The notes: generated by a model not told the origin, from the letters alone. DNA of 64,000 nt from Cryphonectria parasitica EP155 (GCF_011745365.1 NW_024468913.1:4216001-4280000), one strand, 5' to 3'; numbered from the stretch's first letter, positions 45,136-57,800 are shown. Program-made: numbers and translations.

Positions 45136-47965
45136 AGGGAGAAAGAAACCACACTCACCCCACTCCCTTGTCATGGGAGGAGCAGGCCACCACATAACAC
45201 ATATCCTTTCGGGTGGTGTATGAGGCCCTCGCTCCCAGCCACAAAAATCCATGCTGCCCTCAGGCGTTAGAGCTTTGGGCACACCGACTACATAAACCAA
45301 CCATTTCCTTTGTTTCCAAATCCATTTTCCTTTGTCAAATCATTACGAAGCCATGCGAGGCTGGCCACAGCCGGTACCCATGAAGAACCCCATCACACCT
45401 ATCCACTGAAACCTCGGCTATGAAGCCACTCTCGGTCAATCATAATCCATCAATACAATCAAACACCAAACGACCTCTTCCGAACCAACCCTCGAATACA
45501 GCACACACAAACACTCAAAACTCTCTGGTGCGATACTTCACTTCTCGGTGGACGGGTTTCTTGAGAGACGGGGCGGCTTGGTGCAATACGTGCGAGGGAA
45601 AGCTCGCGGGGCCGGGGAGAGCTCCTAGCTTCTACTTTTTGATATATTGTTGACATTTTTATCGTACGCATGCATGGCGCATCTTGAGGGGCAACCAATG
45701 AAAATGGGGATCTACTTGGGAAGAGAAAGAAGACGGTGTGGAATGGCATGTTTTAAGATTTGCAGGCGGCCGGCATTGATAGCTCATCAAAAGAGGAACG
45801 TGCCAGGTCAGCTTTGGATATTATTATATATACATATATATACAGCCTTGCTTCAGTGACGGCGAGTCAAGAAGGAAAGCAATACCATGAATTATTTATT
45901 TTTTTTCAGTTCAATTCATTTTCTTTCAATTGTCAGCCTTGTTGTTTCGCCCTTTCGCCAGTGCCGATAACAATCACGTTTGACTGCTGTGGAGTAATTG
46001 GATCCATTCGCTAGGACTTGCCGTTTCTTCAACATGGTGAGACCACCACCCAGAGCATGCCTAGCTATTTCATCTATTTCTCCGCTGCAGCCCATCCTGC
46101 CTCTAGTGGCACAAGGCTGGGCATGGGGGGGTTGAAGTGGTATCGTCACAGATTGATATAACAGTGCTGAATACCTTTCCTTTTCCTTTTTTTTTTTTAT
46201 TTTTTTTTTTTTAATTTCCTTTGGGAATTGTTCAAGAGGAGGAGCATACGTACCTGGAAAAGGACAGTCAGTCCTTGGTGAGTACCAAAAAGAGTATCCC
46301 GAGGCTTCAACCGACACCACCACGCCAAGCGACCTCCCTCGTTCAACCGCACCACCCCCCGGTCTCCTCACATCTCACATTTTATAAACTTGTAAGGGGG
46401 GTGAAAAGCTTCTTCTTGCATGGGTACAAACAAGGTATGTACTGTCTCGGTAAATGGTATATGTCCTTTCTGTATTTCAATGCAACGCTATCAAATACCA
46501 CCCACACAAGATCATTCGCTCGGTGCGTCAGCCGATATGGTTTTGTTCGTCATGGCGAACCAGTCAGTAAAGTATTCAGGCTTGACCTGGGCTCGCCAAG
46601 GCATGGACACCCTCACATACACGCACGAGCACACACACACACGACAACTCCAGCTCCAACTCCATATACTACTATTTACTGCCTAACGTGATAATTACCC
46701 AAAGAACGCAGTGCGGAATACTGCATCGGTATTAGTCTCGTGTTGTTCCCCCCTGTAGCAGAAGAATTGGTATCAAAGAAGGACGAGAACATGATTTCCA
46801 AAGCTCGCAAGGTAATTGATCCATCTGGTCGTACAAAGAGTGGATCTCCCCCGCGGGAAAGAAAAAAGAGGAGGGGAGAGAAACCCACAGATCTACATCC
46901 TAGTGCTGTACTTGGCCAGCAAGACGCATCCGTGTCATCATCATCGAAACACTTTTGGCCTTTGCTCTCCTGCTCACGATCGGAAGAATGACAATACTGG
47001 ATCCTCACATGGCGCCAGCTCATGTCCATACGTGGAGGCAGCAGTAGGATACCGAGCAATGAGTGTGCTTATTGCGTCAGGGCGCCCTTGAGGTCTCCGT
47101 CGCCGGTCCAGATCCAATGTGCAGATGAAAGGCTGTTGTCGTCCTCGTCAACGGTCTTGCCGTCTAGGCCCCCCGCCCCTGGGGTCGCTCTGCTCACCCA
47201 CACCACGTCTGATAGCTAACTTCTAGTGGCGAGAATGATCCTATAGTATAAATACCTGGTAAAGTGGGCACTTGCCGGTCTGCTGATGCCCCCCGCCTCT
47301 GCTCCTCGGCTCGTTCTGTCTTTTTGGGCCTGTCCTTGTTCAGGCTTCGAGCTTCTCCTCCCAGTCATCATGCACAGTAGTGCACACCTCGGCAGAGAAA
47401 TCCGCGACAGTCAAACATGCTGCGCTGTCGGCGGTTTTGCGCCTTCTCCATCGCGCCTGCAGTGGACTAGCACAAAACCGGCCGCTTAGCGGGTATTCCC
47501 CTCTCGCTCTTTCTCTTTTCTCTCCCCACGTCTTTACTCTCCGACATAGGTCATGTGATGAAAACAGTGCATTCAGAGGGCAATTAACGATCTTGTTTGT
47601 TCCTAATGTTAGTTGTTCCTTGCTTCATTTGTGTGTATGTGTGTGGGTGTAAGGATGTTGTGTATGCGTACATATAGAGAGACACACATTTAAAAATTCA
47701 TATATTCTATGCTCTCTCTCTCTCTCTCTCTTGACCTTTGGCTCGAGATTTACTACTCCTATTACTACATCTATATGTCCTTGTACCTCTCTATTTTTAC
47801 TTTCCCCCTTCAATTCTACAGTGGAACTTTCGCAGCAGCAGCAGCAACAGCAGCAGCATCCAGAAAAACCATACCCCATCTCTAACCGTTTCAATTCGTC
47901 CTAGTCCAAGGACCACCCATTCTTCCCAGCGGCGTTTGGACTCCCAAAAATAACAAATAAAGAAG
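45136..47965. other. Intergenic between Myb/SANT and dihydroxy-acid dehydratase genes
   Basis: About 2.8 kb, T-rich near 46186-46213 and AT-rich around 45830-45930, with a (CT)n run near 47711-47730. The last 300 nt form a pyrimidine-rich leader for the dehydratase gene. No supported gene. Confidence 0.5.
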
Positions 47966-50152
47966 ATGAGTACCTCAGGAAGTGCTGCACCTGGAAACGG
48001 CGCAGAGCAGCCCAGGAATCTGCCCAGGGAAGACGATTACATACAGTGGCCCTGTCTACCGCCTGGAGGACCCTTGAATCGGTGGTCTCATGCCATCACA
48101 AGGGACCATGACTTTCCTGCGGCCAAGGTCAGTCAGCAATAGAGGACCATCACCTCCCCTAGCTGAACCCCAAAACTGACAGTAAAGATAGGCTATGCTG
48201 TACGCCGCCGGTGTACAGGGCCAACGGGCCATGGAGACTGCCCCTCAGGTGGGCATTGCAACGGTCTGGTGGGAAGGCAACCCATGCAAGCAAGTACAAC
48301 CGTCCAGAACGTCTTTTCTTTGGACTGATGACAGCTGACACACCACCACAGCACCCACCGTAAGCAGATCCAGAGTTTGCCCGATATGTATTCAGACATG
48401 AATACCATGGGGGAACGGCGATGACCCTCTTCTCAGGGCAGAGAGTGAGAGAGAGAGAGAGAGACAGACGGGACACCATGAACTGACGACTAGTAGTGAT
48501 GGACCTGGGCAAGATCGTCAAGAAGTCCGTAGAGAAGCAGGACATGCTGGCCTGGCAGTTCAATACCATCGGAGTCAGCGACGGTATCACAATGGGCAGT
48601 GACGGTGAGCGCTTTCTCACTTCCTTTTCGCCTCTTCTCTGCTAAAGATCGATACCCAACCCTAGGGATGCGCTACTCCCTCCAGTCACGAGAGATCATA
48701 GCCGACTCCATCGAGTCAGTGACCTGCGCGCAGCGTCACGACGCCAACATCTCCATTCCCGGATGTGACAAGAATATGCCTGGTGTGGTCATGGCCGCAG
48801 CCCGCCACAACCGGCCCTTCATTATGATCTATGGCGGGGCCATCCGCAAGGGCCACAGCGCCCTCCTCGACTCTGAGGTCAACATCTCGACCTGCCTCGA
48901 GGCGCGCGGTGCCTACACCTACGGAAAACTGCAGGCCAAGTGTCCTAAGGCGAACGGGGACCCCGCCACGCCGGCAGACGTGCTCGAGGACCTGGAGCTG
49001 CACTCGTGTCCCAACTCGGGCGCCTGTGGTGGCATGTACACGGCCAACACGATGGCGACCGCGATCGAAGCCATGGGACTGAGCCTGCCCGGCAGCAGCT
49101 CGTACCCTGCCACCTCGCCCGAGAAAGCCAGAGAGTGCGAGAGAGCGGCCGAGGCGATCAAGCTCGTCATGGAGAGGGATATCCGACCACGGGATTTGAT
49201 GACCAGGGCCGCCTTTGAGAATGCCCTGGTGCTGACCATGGCGTTGGGCGGGAGCACGAACGGGGTCCTGCACTTCCTGGCCATGGCCAGCAGTGCCGAC
49301 GTGCCGCTCACGCTGGACGACATCGACAGGACGAGCAACCGAATCCCCTATCTCGCAGACCTGCAGCCGAGCGGGAAGCACATGATGGAGGACCTGTACC
49401 GTGTGGGTGGCACGCCCAGTGTGCTGAAGATGCTCATCGCCGCAGGCCTGATTGACGGGAGTCTCATGACTGTCACAGGCAAGACGCTCGCCGAGAACTG
49501 CGCCGCGTGGCCCTCGCTCGACCCGGGCCAAAAGATCATCCGGCCGCTAGACGACCCCATCAAGAAGACAGGCCACCTGCGCGTGCTCCGTGGCAACATC
49601 GCGCCGCACGGTGCAGTGGCCAAGATCACGGGCAAGGAGGGCCTGTCGTTCACCGGTAAGGCGAAAGTCTTTGACAAGGAACACGAGTTGGACTCGGCGT
49701 TGAAAAGGGGGGACATCAAGGCGACGGACGGGAACATGGTCCTCATCGTACGGTACGAGGGTCCTCGCGGTGGGCCCGGGATGCCAGAGCAGCTGACAGC
49801 CAGCGCTGCCATCATCGGCGCTGGCCTCAAGAACGTCGCTCTCATCACAGACGGACGATACAGCGGTGCCAGCCACGGCTTCATCGTCGGCCATATTTGC
49901 CCAGAGGCGGCCATGGGCGGTCCCATCGCGGTGCTGAGGGACGGCGATGAGGTGCGGATCGACGCGACGGAGAACAGGATTGACGTGCTGAATGTGACCA
50001 TCGAGGAGCTGAGGGAGCGGAAGAAGGACTGGAAGCCACCCGTCACAAAACCGCTCAGGGGAACGCTGGCCAAGTACGCAAGACTCGTCGGCGATGCGAG
50101 CCATGGGGCCGTGACAGATATGGTCGAGCCCCCGGGAAGCTCAGAGTGGTAA
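47966..50152 (+). CDS. Dihydroxy-acid dehydratase (IlvD/Edd family)
   Basis: Exons 47966-48127, 48192-48289, 48352-48359 (8 nt), 48497-48604 and 48666-50152 give 620 residues. The third exon contributes only C-ACC-CAC-C. With it the protein reads NPCNTHLMDLGK, the conserved C-N-x-H-L-x-D-L-G block; without it the frame breaks. The intron before it uses a GC donor (AA|GCAAGT). Three Cys positions match the Fe-S ligands of the family: C86 (NPCN), C159 (PGCDKN) and C246 (NSGACGG). RYSGASHGFIVGHICPEA near the C-terminus is diagnostic. The enzyme dehydrates 2,3-dihydroxy-isovalerate and its ethyl homologue in Val/Ile/Leu synthesis. The N-terminus (MSTSGSAAPGNGAEQP) is acidic and lacks an obvious mitochondrial presequence, so this may be an extra paralogue rather than the canonical Ilv3. 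Confidence 0.93.
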
Positions 50153-50841
50153 TTCCGGAGACTACATCGGATTCTTCATAGGGCCTGCAAAACAGGCCAG
50201 AGTCCCATCAGCCAGACCTCAGCACCAAAAAAAAAAATAGAAAATTGCATATCACGTCGCTCCGTTTCGAGAGTTTCAACCTCCAATTCATCAGATACAT
50301 CACCACCAGGAGGTCAGCAACGCGGGACAAATCTCCCAATTTACAAACAGAACGACGAGGAAGTGGGCTCTTGACATTGTATATTCAATTAAGTATGTGG
50401 TATCGTATGGGGAAACAAAAAAGGACAGGTTGCGGCGTCGTCCGCAGCAGCAGCAATCCTGTTTGCCTGACGCCCGATCTACTCTACCCGTCCTCCCATG
50501 CAAGATGAAATACGGATGATTTTGTGGTTTCGTAAACGCCTGGTACAGTAGATAGGGTAGCGGCCGTGCCACCACCAAAACGACGAGTGTGCGATGCGAA
50601 CCCGACAACGGTGGCGAAGGTCAGCAGACATGCGGCAGCACCGCGCTTCTCAGCCACACAAGTGTACTCCAAGATACACAATGCGACGTAAGTCGCGGCG
50701 TGTGTTCTTTCCGGCTGGCCCTTGGACTGGACTTGCTGTCTGTCATTCGGCCCAGCCTTCCAGGCCTGTGAGCTCCTTGTCGTGGGCCATTCCGTCGTGT
50801 ACTGTGACGCAGGTTGCAGGCGACCTCTTCCGGTATCCACG
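50153..50841. other. Intergenic between convergent dehydratase and mannosyltransferase genes
   Basis: 3' flanks of two convergent genes. Nothing else is supported. Confidence 0.5.
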
Positions 50842-52669
50842 TTACGGGCTGGCCCAACCGCCGGCAACGTCGACCCATTCTGCAAGACAGCTTCCTTCCT
50901 TGCCCTCGACGTCGACGATATCGGTATCACATCGGCATCGGCACCCCACACCGTTCTCCTTGGGTGGGTCCCAATGCTCCCAGTAGTCATCCTCTTCAGC
51001 CCGCTTCTTTTCGTCCAAGGTTGTCTTCTCAAGGTATGGCTCACGAGGGAGCTGTCTTCCTAGGGGCGCGTTCGCAGGACAATGCTGAATGGTAGTGTGT
51101 CGGTACCCAAAGTCACGGAAATAGTGTATATCGCGAGGGGAAAGAAGGGCGCCGGCGGCTAGAGAGTGGATCGGCGCATCACCCCACTGGTAGAAACGGT
51201 TAGCGACTTAGCGAAGGTTCACGAGGCGGGGGATTGGTTAGGAGGCAGCATTACCCTTTCCATCCAGAAGCCACCGCTCCGGTCCATCATCTCGAAGAAG
51301 TCCTCGTACTCCTTACTTCTAAAGAAGCTCAGGCGAGCGATCTCGAAGTTAGACCAGAAGTGGCACATGTTGTAGCTCTCACCCTCCATGGCCTCGGGGT
51401 CGATCTCGGGAAGACCGTTGCGGCCAGGCTCAGAGCGCAGGATCTCTTCTGGCAGCGGCGGCGCTTCCATCTCTGCGGCGGGGTCCTTCTGTTCAGGCTC
51501 GGGTTTAGGCTCGGTAAACATCTCCCACAGGCCCTTGGACGTAAGATTATTCAAACGCTTGTAGGCGGATGCGTAACGCCAAATATTAGGGACGGTCTCC
51601 CGGAGCTCCTTGACAGCAATCGTGAACCCGTAGGTCTTGTTGTTCTCGATCATAGCTAGGAAAGGGTCGCTGCAAGAAGAGCTTGTCAGACACGGGAGGA
51701 CATGCTACCAGTCACAAGGGGACAAGCAAACGTACTAGGTGATATCGCAGAAGTACTTGATCTCAGGCTCGAGGCGCCAGTACCACTCGTATTTGGCGAG
51801 CAAGGGGTGTTTGTAGAAGAAGCTACCGAGAACGTTAGTAGCCGTTGTTTAGCTGGCGCTGTGTGCTGTCTCTGTATCCTACCCTCTCCTCGGGAGGGAA
51901 GCGCAGATTGAGCAGGACTCACCCAGAATAGAACCTGCACATGGCATGGTAACTCTCCAGACCACCGTACATGACAGCGGCATCACCCTGCTTGGCGATA
52001 CCCTCCTTGGCGACCTTTGGGTCGATCCATTCCGGGAAACCCCACATGTCTGGACCGACCTTGCCAAACTCAACAGGTGCAGACGTGTAGTTCTTGACTG
52101 TATCCTTGAAGGTCTGGTTGAAGTCGCCATCGTTCAGGAATACGTATGGGTAGTGGTACCACCGGTTAAAGTGGCGCTCGATGGACTTGATAGATTGGAT
52201 CACGCCATCCAATTCCTTGTTTCTGGCCAAAACGACGAAGGCGCCATTGGCCCGGGGCTTGGAGGTATCAGGCTCGAGACAGCCTTCGACGAAAGTCTTG
52301 TCGTATTTTTCGCTTATTTTCCTGTTGAAGAGCTCAGAATTAGCACCGGAACTAGACAAATGGTGGGCTTGGGGCCTCTCACCTTATGGCCGGAGGAGCA
52401 CCGGCGGGCATGAGTATCCTGCCCGGAGAGTTCGGGTGCCTCACGAAGAGGATGAGGATGAGGATGACGACGATAAGGGGGAACAATATGACCACACCCA
52501 GCGGTATGGAGATGGTAGAGTTCCCTCTAAGGCGCAGGGGCCTGCGGAAGAAGGCTAGACGGGACCACAGGCGCCCTGATCGTGTCCTTGGCTTGTGAAG
52601 CTTCTCATCTGCCGTAGGTAGTTGCGGAGGCCCGGTCAGGGCCTTACCCGCCCGACGGATCAGATCCAT
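50842..52669 (-). CDS. Alpha-1,2-mannosyltransferase, KRE2/KTR (GT15) family
   Basis: Five exons read on the - strand: 52383-52669, 51923-52321, 51736-51822, 51255-51669 and 50842-51186. All phases agree; the protein is 510 residues. It is a type II membrane protein: a basic cytosolic tail (~50 residues), one transmembrane helix at about 53-76 (ISIPLGVVILFPLIVVILIL), then the lumenal domain. GT15 motifs include RANGAFVVLARNKELDGVIQ, HYPYVFLNDGDF, YKHPLLAKYEWYWRLEPEIK, YNMCHFWSNFEIARLSFF (with the proposed nucleophile region), GGFWMERWGDAPIHSLA and TIQHCPAN. These Golgi enzymes use GDP-mannose to extend O- and N-linked mannan. The start was chosen as the first Met giving a normal N-terminus; the frame stays open upstream. 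A Pro/Glu insert (PKPEPEQKDPAAEMEAPPLP) interrupts the domain. Confidence 0.93.
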
Positions 52670-55600
52670 GCCGTGCAGTATGAATTTGTAGTCGAGGGCG
52701 ATGACTGGTCGCGCGGCCCGAGTCGTCTCGCGAAGAGGGGGGGTGGGAGTGTGTGAATGATCTCGATAGAAGACAGTATTGCTGTTGTTGGGTACTGCTG
52801 CTGACGGCGAAGTGGAGGATCGACACGAGACAAGAGCGAGTCCACACCTCGGCCCTTCACCGTGGTGGTTTTTTTTCTCTCTTCTCCTTGTGGTCAGGCC
52901 GAACCCGTCAAGTGTCGACAATAGCTGACCATAGACCAACTGCGCGTCGCGATCGCGATTGAATGGGGTGGCAGAGGGAAGAAGACAGCGTCCCTAGTTG
53001 GTCCCGATGTTGTGGTTGATGTGGATGTTGCGTGGACGTTAAAGAGGGCCGAGCTTGGCGCAGGTGCAGCCTTGACCGAACCACGGACCGAGCCAAGACC
53101 GGTTCTTCAGAAGCAAGGCACAGGCTCTGAAGCGCAAGCGCAAGCGCTGACGATTGACAATGATAGGGACAGCCGATCCCTTTGCCAAGGCGCTGGAGGG
53201 TTGACAGCTTTTTGGTGCTGTCGCAACGGTCGAGAAGAGCTCCCCCTTCTTTCTCTTTTGGGTGCTACTTTTTTCACCCTCCAATTTCTTGCTTTCTTAG
53301 CTTCGTATGTGGTGGTGACAAGCCGCAATTGCGACTCAGGCCACGTCGGATCGACTAGTGACAGACAATGTCAAAGTCGATGTCAACGTCGACCTCGAGG
53401 CCGATTGCGGATTGTCGATGATTTGGTGCTATAGGCAACGACGCCAACAGGACGCATGTATTCGAGCCACCTCACCTGAACACGAAGAGGAGTCGGCGGT
53501 TGAACCCCGGGGGTGAGGAATCGGGTTATCGTCGTATCGTGTCGTGTCGTTTCGTGTCGACAACACTCCAACGGAGAAGATAACCCAACCAAAACCAGCC
53601 AGACGAGATAGGAGAGTGGCGTGGCAGGGATTCTCTCCCCATCTGGGCCACCTGTTGCTGTGAAATTCTCAATACAGCGGAGCTACGCAACCACGGTAGG
53701 GTAGTATAGTGGGTGGATGCTAGAGTCTAGGCTCTCTAGCGGGTAATCATTGGCCGCCAGCTGCTGAACCTCTCCTGTGCAGTCCCCGTGGACTTAGCAT
53801 GCAGAATACAGAATACAGTACGTAGTACTCGTACAGTACGGCAGTTCCACGTTACTTCTCAAAAATATGAGGCACACCATCAGACTACAGTATGTACGCA
53901 GCGTCCCCTAATGCTCACCCCCTGCTGCTTCTGCCAATTTGTACTACTACGGCAGGGCTGCTTGGTTGCATGGCTTCCAACATGGTAATCATCCGCCCCC
54001 TTTTTTTGTTACACACTCATTTCCAAAATGCCATCATAGTATGGGAGCGGACTGGCGTACGAACACTGAAGAGACGAGATTCTCAAGGGCCGCCAGTCTG
54101 TTCTAGAAGGAGTCTTCCACACACACATACACCCCCCCCCCCCAAAAAAAAAATCAACATTGAATACAAAGTAGAGCCTAGGATTAAAGCAGAGTGCAGT
54201 CTCCAATTGTCTCCTCTTCGGTCAAGGCAATGACGGGCTGCGCTGACTTGGGCAACAGTTGGCAAGCACCAGTGCCCTCATCTCCATCATCAGACTCGCC
54301 GCCGCCAACATACATCTCTTCAGGACAACCCCAACCCCCCTTCCTCTCACACGTCAACAGCAAAGTGTGTAGAGTGACGACCTGCGTTTCCTAGGTCAAA
54401 TTCGAGCCACAATCCTATGTGTGCTGTATGCGCCCTGCGGACCCCAGAGGTACGGCCAAGCAAACCGACAGCCCTTGCAAGGCTGTGCCCAATCAAGTCC
54501 GAGGCCCAACCGAGAGGCCGTCAAGAGGCATTGTTCTTTCTGAGGCTCATCTCAAGATGACAATAGAGTGGTGGCCAAATATAGGCACAGATGGATGCTT
54601 GGGCTCGTTACCGCCGGTCTGGATGGGCAGGATTCAGCTCATCTCGGCGGTTACCGCTCTCAGAGTGCGCTCCCGGGCGGAGTAAAGCTCCTACAGGCAA
54701 CCACCTACTAATTACTGGTTTATTTACCACCAACTGACTTTACACAATGCTATGGTAATTAATATGCGATTCTGGTAGTTGTGATAATGGCATAATACAG
54801 ATGGGCCCTCGTAGCCACAAACAGAGGATCGAACTTGGCAAATTAGCAGCGCTTAGCTCTGGTCATACCATGTCATGGCAGTGCTGATGTCTGTCCTATT
54901 AATAACCAACACCGACGCGCGCGCGCGCGCTCATGTTGAGATTCGCCTCCTAAATCATCATTCATACTGTACTATCCAGGACGTCGACGATCATCAATTA
55001 GGCCTCAGGAACATGATTACCTCGCTGGGCCGGTGGTGGGCATGTGCTGGTCCAGTCAAAGTCGGTGGGTCCTTCGCCGCAGAGCGCCAAAATTAGAACA
55101 GGTCGAGCCAATCCTGCCTGCAAGTAACCCTGACGTGCTTCCTCTGGCCGTGGCTCTCTGCGAATCCGTTGGCTAGACGGCTCTCGCGTGAGATTTTTGC
55201 GGAGCGGCCGACCTGCGCCCTAGGCAGACCAACCAGGGCAAAAGGCAACAACGGCAAAAGACGCTTCTGCGCTGCGCCAGGTTTTGTGACAAGAGTCTAT
55301 GCTGCATTCTGTAAAGACTGCCGCAGGTTTTTCGAAACAAGGCACCAGCACCTCCTGCAGGCCCCCCCGTTCATGGCGCAAAAATACTATGGCATAGCAT
55401 GGTAGAGAGCAGAGTGGCCCATGTTTCACATCTCACCCTCTCCCGTGTTTCTGCGCCCGCACGTTCACACCCCTGGTCCCCACCCGCCATCAAATTGTGC
55501 TCCTTTCGGTAATAGGCTCTACTCCTTTGTGTCGTGTTTGGTGATCGCACGGTCGTGACAGAGCACCCCATGGTGTGTCTGGCTATCTTGGGATGCGGCA

Positions 55601-55837
55601 GGAGCTTCATGGGGTAAGTAACATTAGCGATAGTACGAGGAGGAGTAGGTAATAGTGATAATATACATACCCTCTTGCCTTCCTTCCCTGTACCTCCAGT
55701 CGTCCCTTCTTCTCCTCCTTCTCCTCCTTCTCTAGAATCTCTCTTCATATTTTTCCTCATCCTACGAAAAGCACCCACCAGCCCAGATATTACCGAGGCA
55801 CATCCCATCTCTTTCCCTCCCCCAAGACAAACTAGCC
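52670..55837. other. Intergenic region, no gene supported
   Basis: About 3.2 kb. The proximal ~400 nt hold the mannosyltransferase promoter side. The rest has only short frames, a C/A homopolymer pair near 54132-54150 and a (CG)n patch near 54917-54930. The final ~150 nt are CT-rich and lead into the 203-residue gene. Confidence 0.45.
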
Positions 55838-56449
55838 ATGGAGTGCATATCACCCTCACACGTCCCCATGATTGTCCAGTCCGGACCTGGGCAGGACTGG
55901 GCTCGACAACACATCCTCGGCGAGCAGCTCCGTCTGGAGCGAACAAAACAACCAGCTCAACTCTTCCTGACACATCCTGCGCTCAACATGAAGACATGGT
56001 CGGCTCGTCAGGGCAACATGGGCCGCCGCACAATCCTACATATTCCAGGCGCACAGCCCTCCGCCCGGGTCGAGAAGAAGCGCGCTGCCCTGAGGACCCC
56101 GATGAAGGGTGACCGGTCGACAAGAGAGTGGGAGGACCTACTAAGATCGTCCATCAGCAGCTTGCAGGGGCTCTACGCGAAAATCGAGTCCCCGGCCCCC
56201 CAGAGAAGTCAAAGCCTAGGGCACCAGCTTGCCAGGCCGAACCTGGCCGGACTAGACCGGACAGAGATAGTCTCGAGGGCTCTACAGGCTGCCATCGGTT
56301 GCACATCATGCCCGGGCCACCAGCAGGACTGCTATGATGGAGATTCGAGCGGCACGGAGGACTCGTGTGGTTCCGAGGATGCACCAGCGACGCCTGACTC
56401 GATTTCCACGAGACGAGATGCGAATATCGACCCTAGGTTATTTGGGTGA
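55838..56449 (+). CDS. Uncharacterised 203-residue protein
   Basis: An intronless frame preceded by a CT-rich leader and ending in TGA. I do not recognise a family. Visible traits are a hydrophilic, Arg/Gln-rich composition, a possible helix around TREWEDLLRSSISSLQGLYA, then LAGLDRTEIVSRALQAAIGC. A short Cys/His cluster (CTSCPGHQQDC) comes before an acidic Ser/Asp/Glu stretch and a hydrophilic tail (ISTRRDANIDPRLFG). There is no signal peptide or membrane segment. The start codon context and codon use are compatible with a real gene. A lineage-restricted protein is my best description. Confidence 0.55.
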   Translation: MECISPSHVPMIVQSGPGQDWARQHILGEQLRLERTKQPAQLFLTHPALNMKTWSARQGNMGRRTILHIPGAQPSARVEKKRAALRTPMKGDRSTREWEDLLRSSISSLQGLYAKIESPAPQRSQSLGHQLARPNLAGLDRTEIVSRALQAAIGCTSCPGHQQDCYDGDSSGTEDSCGSEDAPATPDSISTRRDANIDPRLFG

Positions 56450-57206
56450 GCATCCTGTGACACACACCTACACACATACTACTCTACATACCAACAAAAC
56501 CAACACCATCCGCCATCATCACCTGATCCACGATGGCAACTGTCAACGACGCCGTTGGCAGTGAAATGCTCAGCCTCTCCCCAATGCCTACCAACCGGCG
56601 CATGGGGATCGAGATGCATGTGGCAGAACAGGGAAATCATCACCTCCACCCACACGAGGTGGGAGGGGGTGTTTACTGCATAGAGCAGTACAAACGGACG
56701 GCGGAAGCAGTGGAGGTGAGCAGCTTTCAGGCAGATAGTGGGCGGGCTCTTGGTTGAGTGCAACCAGGCAGGCGGCCCCCGCGGGCTAGTCGCGAGTTGT
56801 TTGGGACCTATCTTGGCTGTGTGAAGAAAAAGGCGAAGATATGCATATATATGGATACATATGAATAGATGATACCCTCCCTCAAGGGAGCCATAGGCGT
56901 AAAACACACCCAATCACACCACAGATCTAATTGAGTCTGATGAGTACCATTTTTTGCCCTGTTCTTGATTTGATGAACTTCCACATGGGCCAGACGTACA
57001 CAACCGATGCCATCAAGCTGCGTGGCCCTCGCACGGTAGAGCTGAGCGCCTCCATAGATGGAGGACGTAGGGGCTTCTGTGTGTCCCATCTCCGCTTCAT
57101 GAATGGTGGCAGTGTGCTTGTGGTACGGCGCGGCGCGGCGCGTCCGTCGCAGGAATGTTGTTGATCAGGCCAGAAGGCCTCGCATGGGCAGCCTCAGACC
57201 CCATCA
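56450..57206. other. Intergenic between the orphan gene and the DUF4604 gene
   Basis: 3' flanks of two convergent genes. Short frames only. Confidence 0.45.
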
Positions 57207-57800
57207 TCATCCATCATCACCATCCACGTCGCCGCCGAAGCTCAGCTTGATCTTCTTGGCCTTCTTTTTCCCCTTTTCTGGCCCCTTGTTCTTTGTATCG
57301 CGTTTCTTCGCCGCAGCTCCAGCGCCGTCCTCGGCAGAGGCTTGCTTTAAGTCTCTTGAAGAGACATCATCATTGACCTCATCCTCAGCATTGGCACCAA
57401 TCACCCTGCCCGCCTTTCGCTTCTTCGACCCTCCAATGGCAGCTGCTTCTGTGTCCTTCTTCTTCTGCCCTTGCTCCTCGTCCTCCTCTTTCCGCTGCTT
57501 CTCGTCCTTCTCCAATTGCCCTTCTGTATCGTTCTCCCCGTCCACGTCTCCCGGGCCTCCTGTAACTGTCCCGTCAACGCCCACCCTCATCCCCGACACA
57601 ACATTGCCGTCGTCGTCGACGATGACAGGCGCATCTTCAGCCTCCTCGCTCGCGGACCGTGGCTTGGCTGCCCTCCGGCGGGAGGCGAGGATGGGGTCGG
57701 GCGAGTCTGCGTCGACAGTATGCTGGCCTTTGAGGCGGGCGAGGAAGGGCGGGAGGGACTGGTCGTAGTGCAGGTTTTTGCCGGTGATTTTCTGGGACAT
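57207..57800 (-). CDS. DUF4604 family nuclear-type basic/acidic protein
   Basis: Single exon of 197 residues from ATG 57800, starting MSQKITGKNLHYDQSLPPFL and continuing ARLKGQHT. This N-terminal block (NLxYDxSxPPFLAxLxG) is the signature of the eukaryotic DUF4604 family as I recall it. Next come DPILASRRRAAKPRSASEEA and VIVDDDGNVV, then a long charged coiled region (QLEKDEKQRKEEDEEQGQKK). The C-terminus is Lys-rich and ends KKAKKIKLSFGGDVDGDDG. The frame is open upstream to 57935, but those codons are Pro/Ser-rich and precede the conserved start. Function is unknown; the Lys-rich patches suggest a nuclear or nucleolar location. Confidence 0.88.
   Translation of the reverse strand: MSQKITGKNLHYDQSLPPFLARLKGQHTVDADSPDPILASRRRAAKPRSASEEAEDAPVIVDDDGNVVSGMRVGVDGTVTGGPGDVDGENDTEGQLEKDEKQRKEEDEEQGQKKKDTEAAAIGGSKKRKAGRVIGANAEDEVNDDVSSRDLKQASAEDGAGAAAKKRDTKNKGPEKGKKKAKKIKLSFGGDVDGDDG

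Noticed and set aside
48716..49531. 271-codon - frame opposite the dihydroxy-acid dehydratase
   Set aside because: Antisense shadow of a C-ending-codon gene with no protein features of its own.
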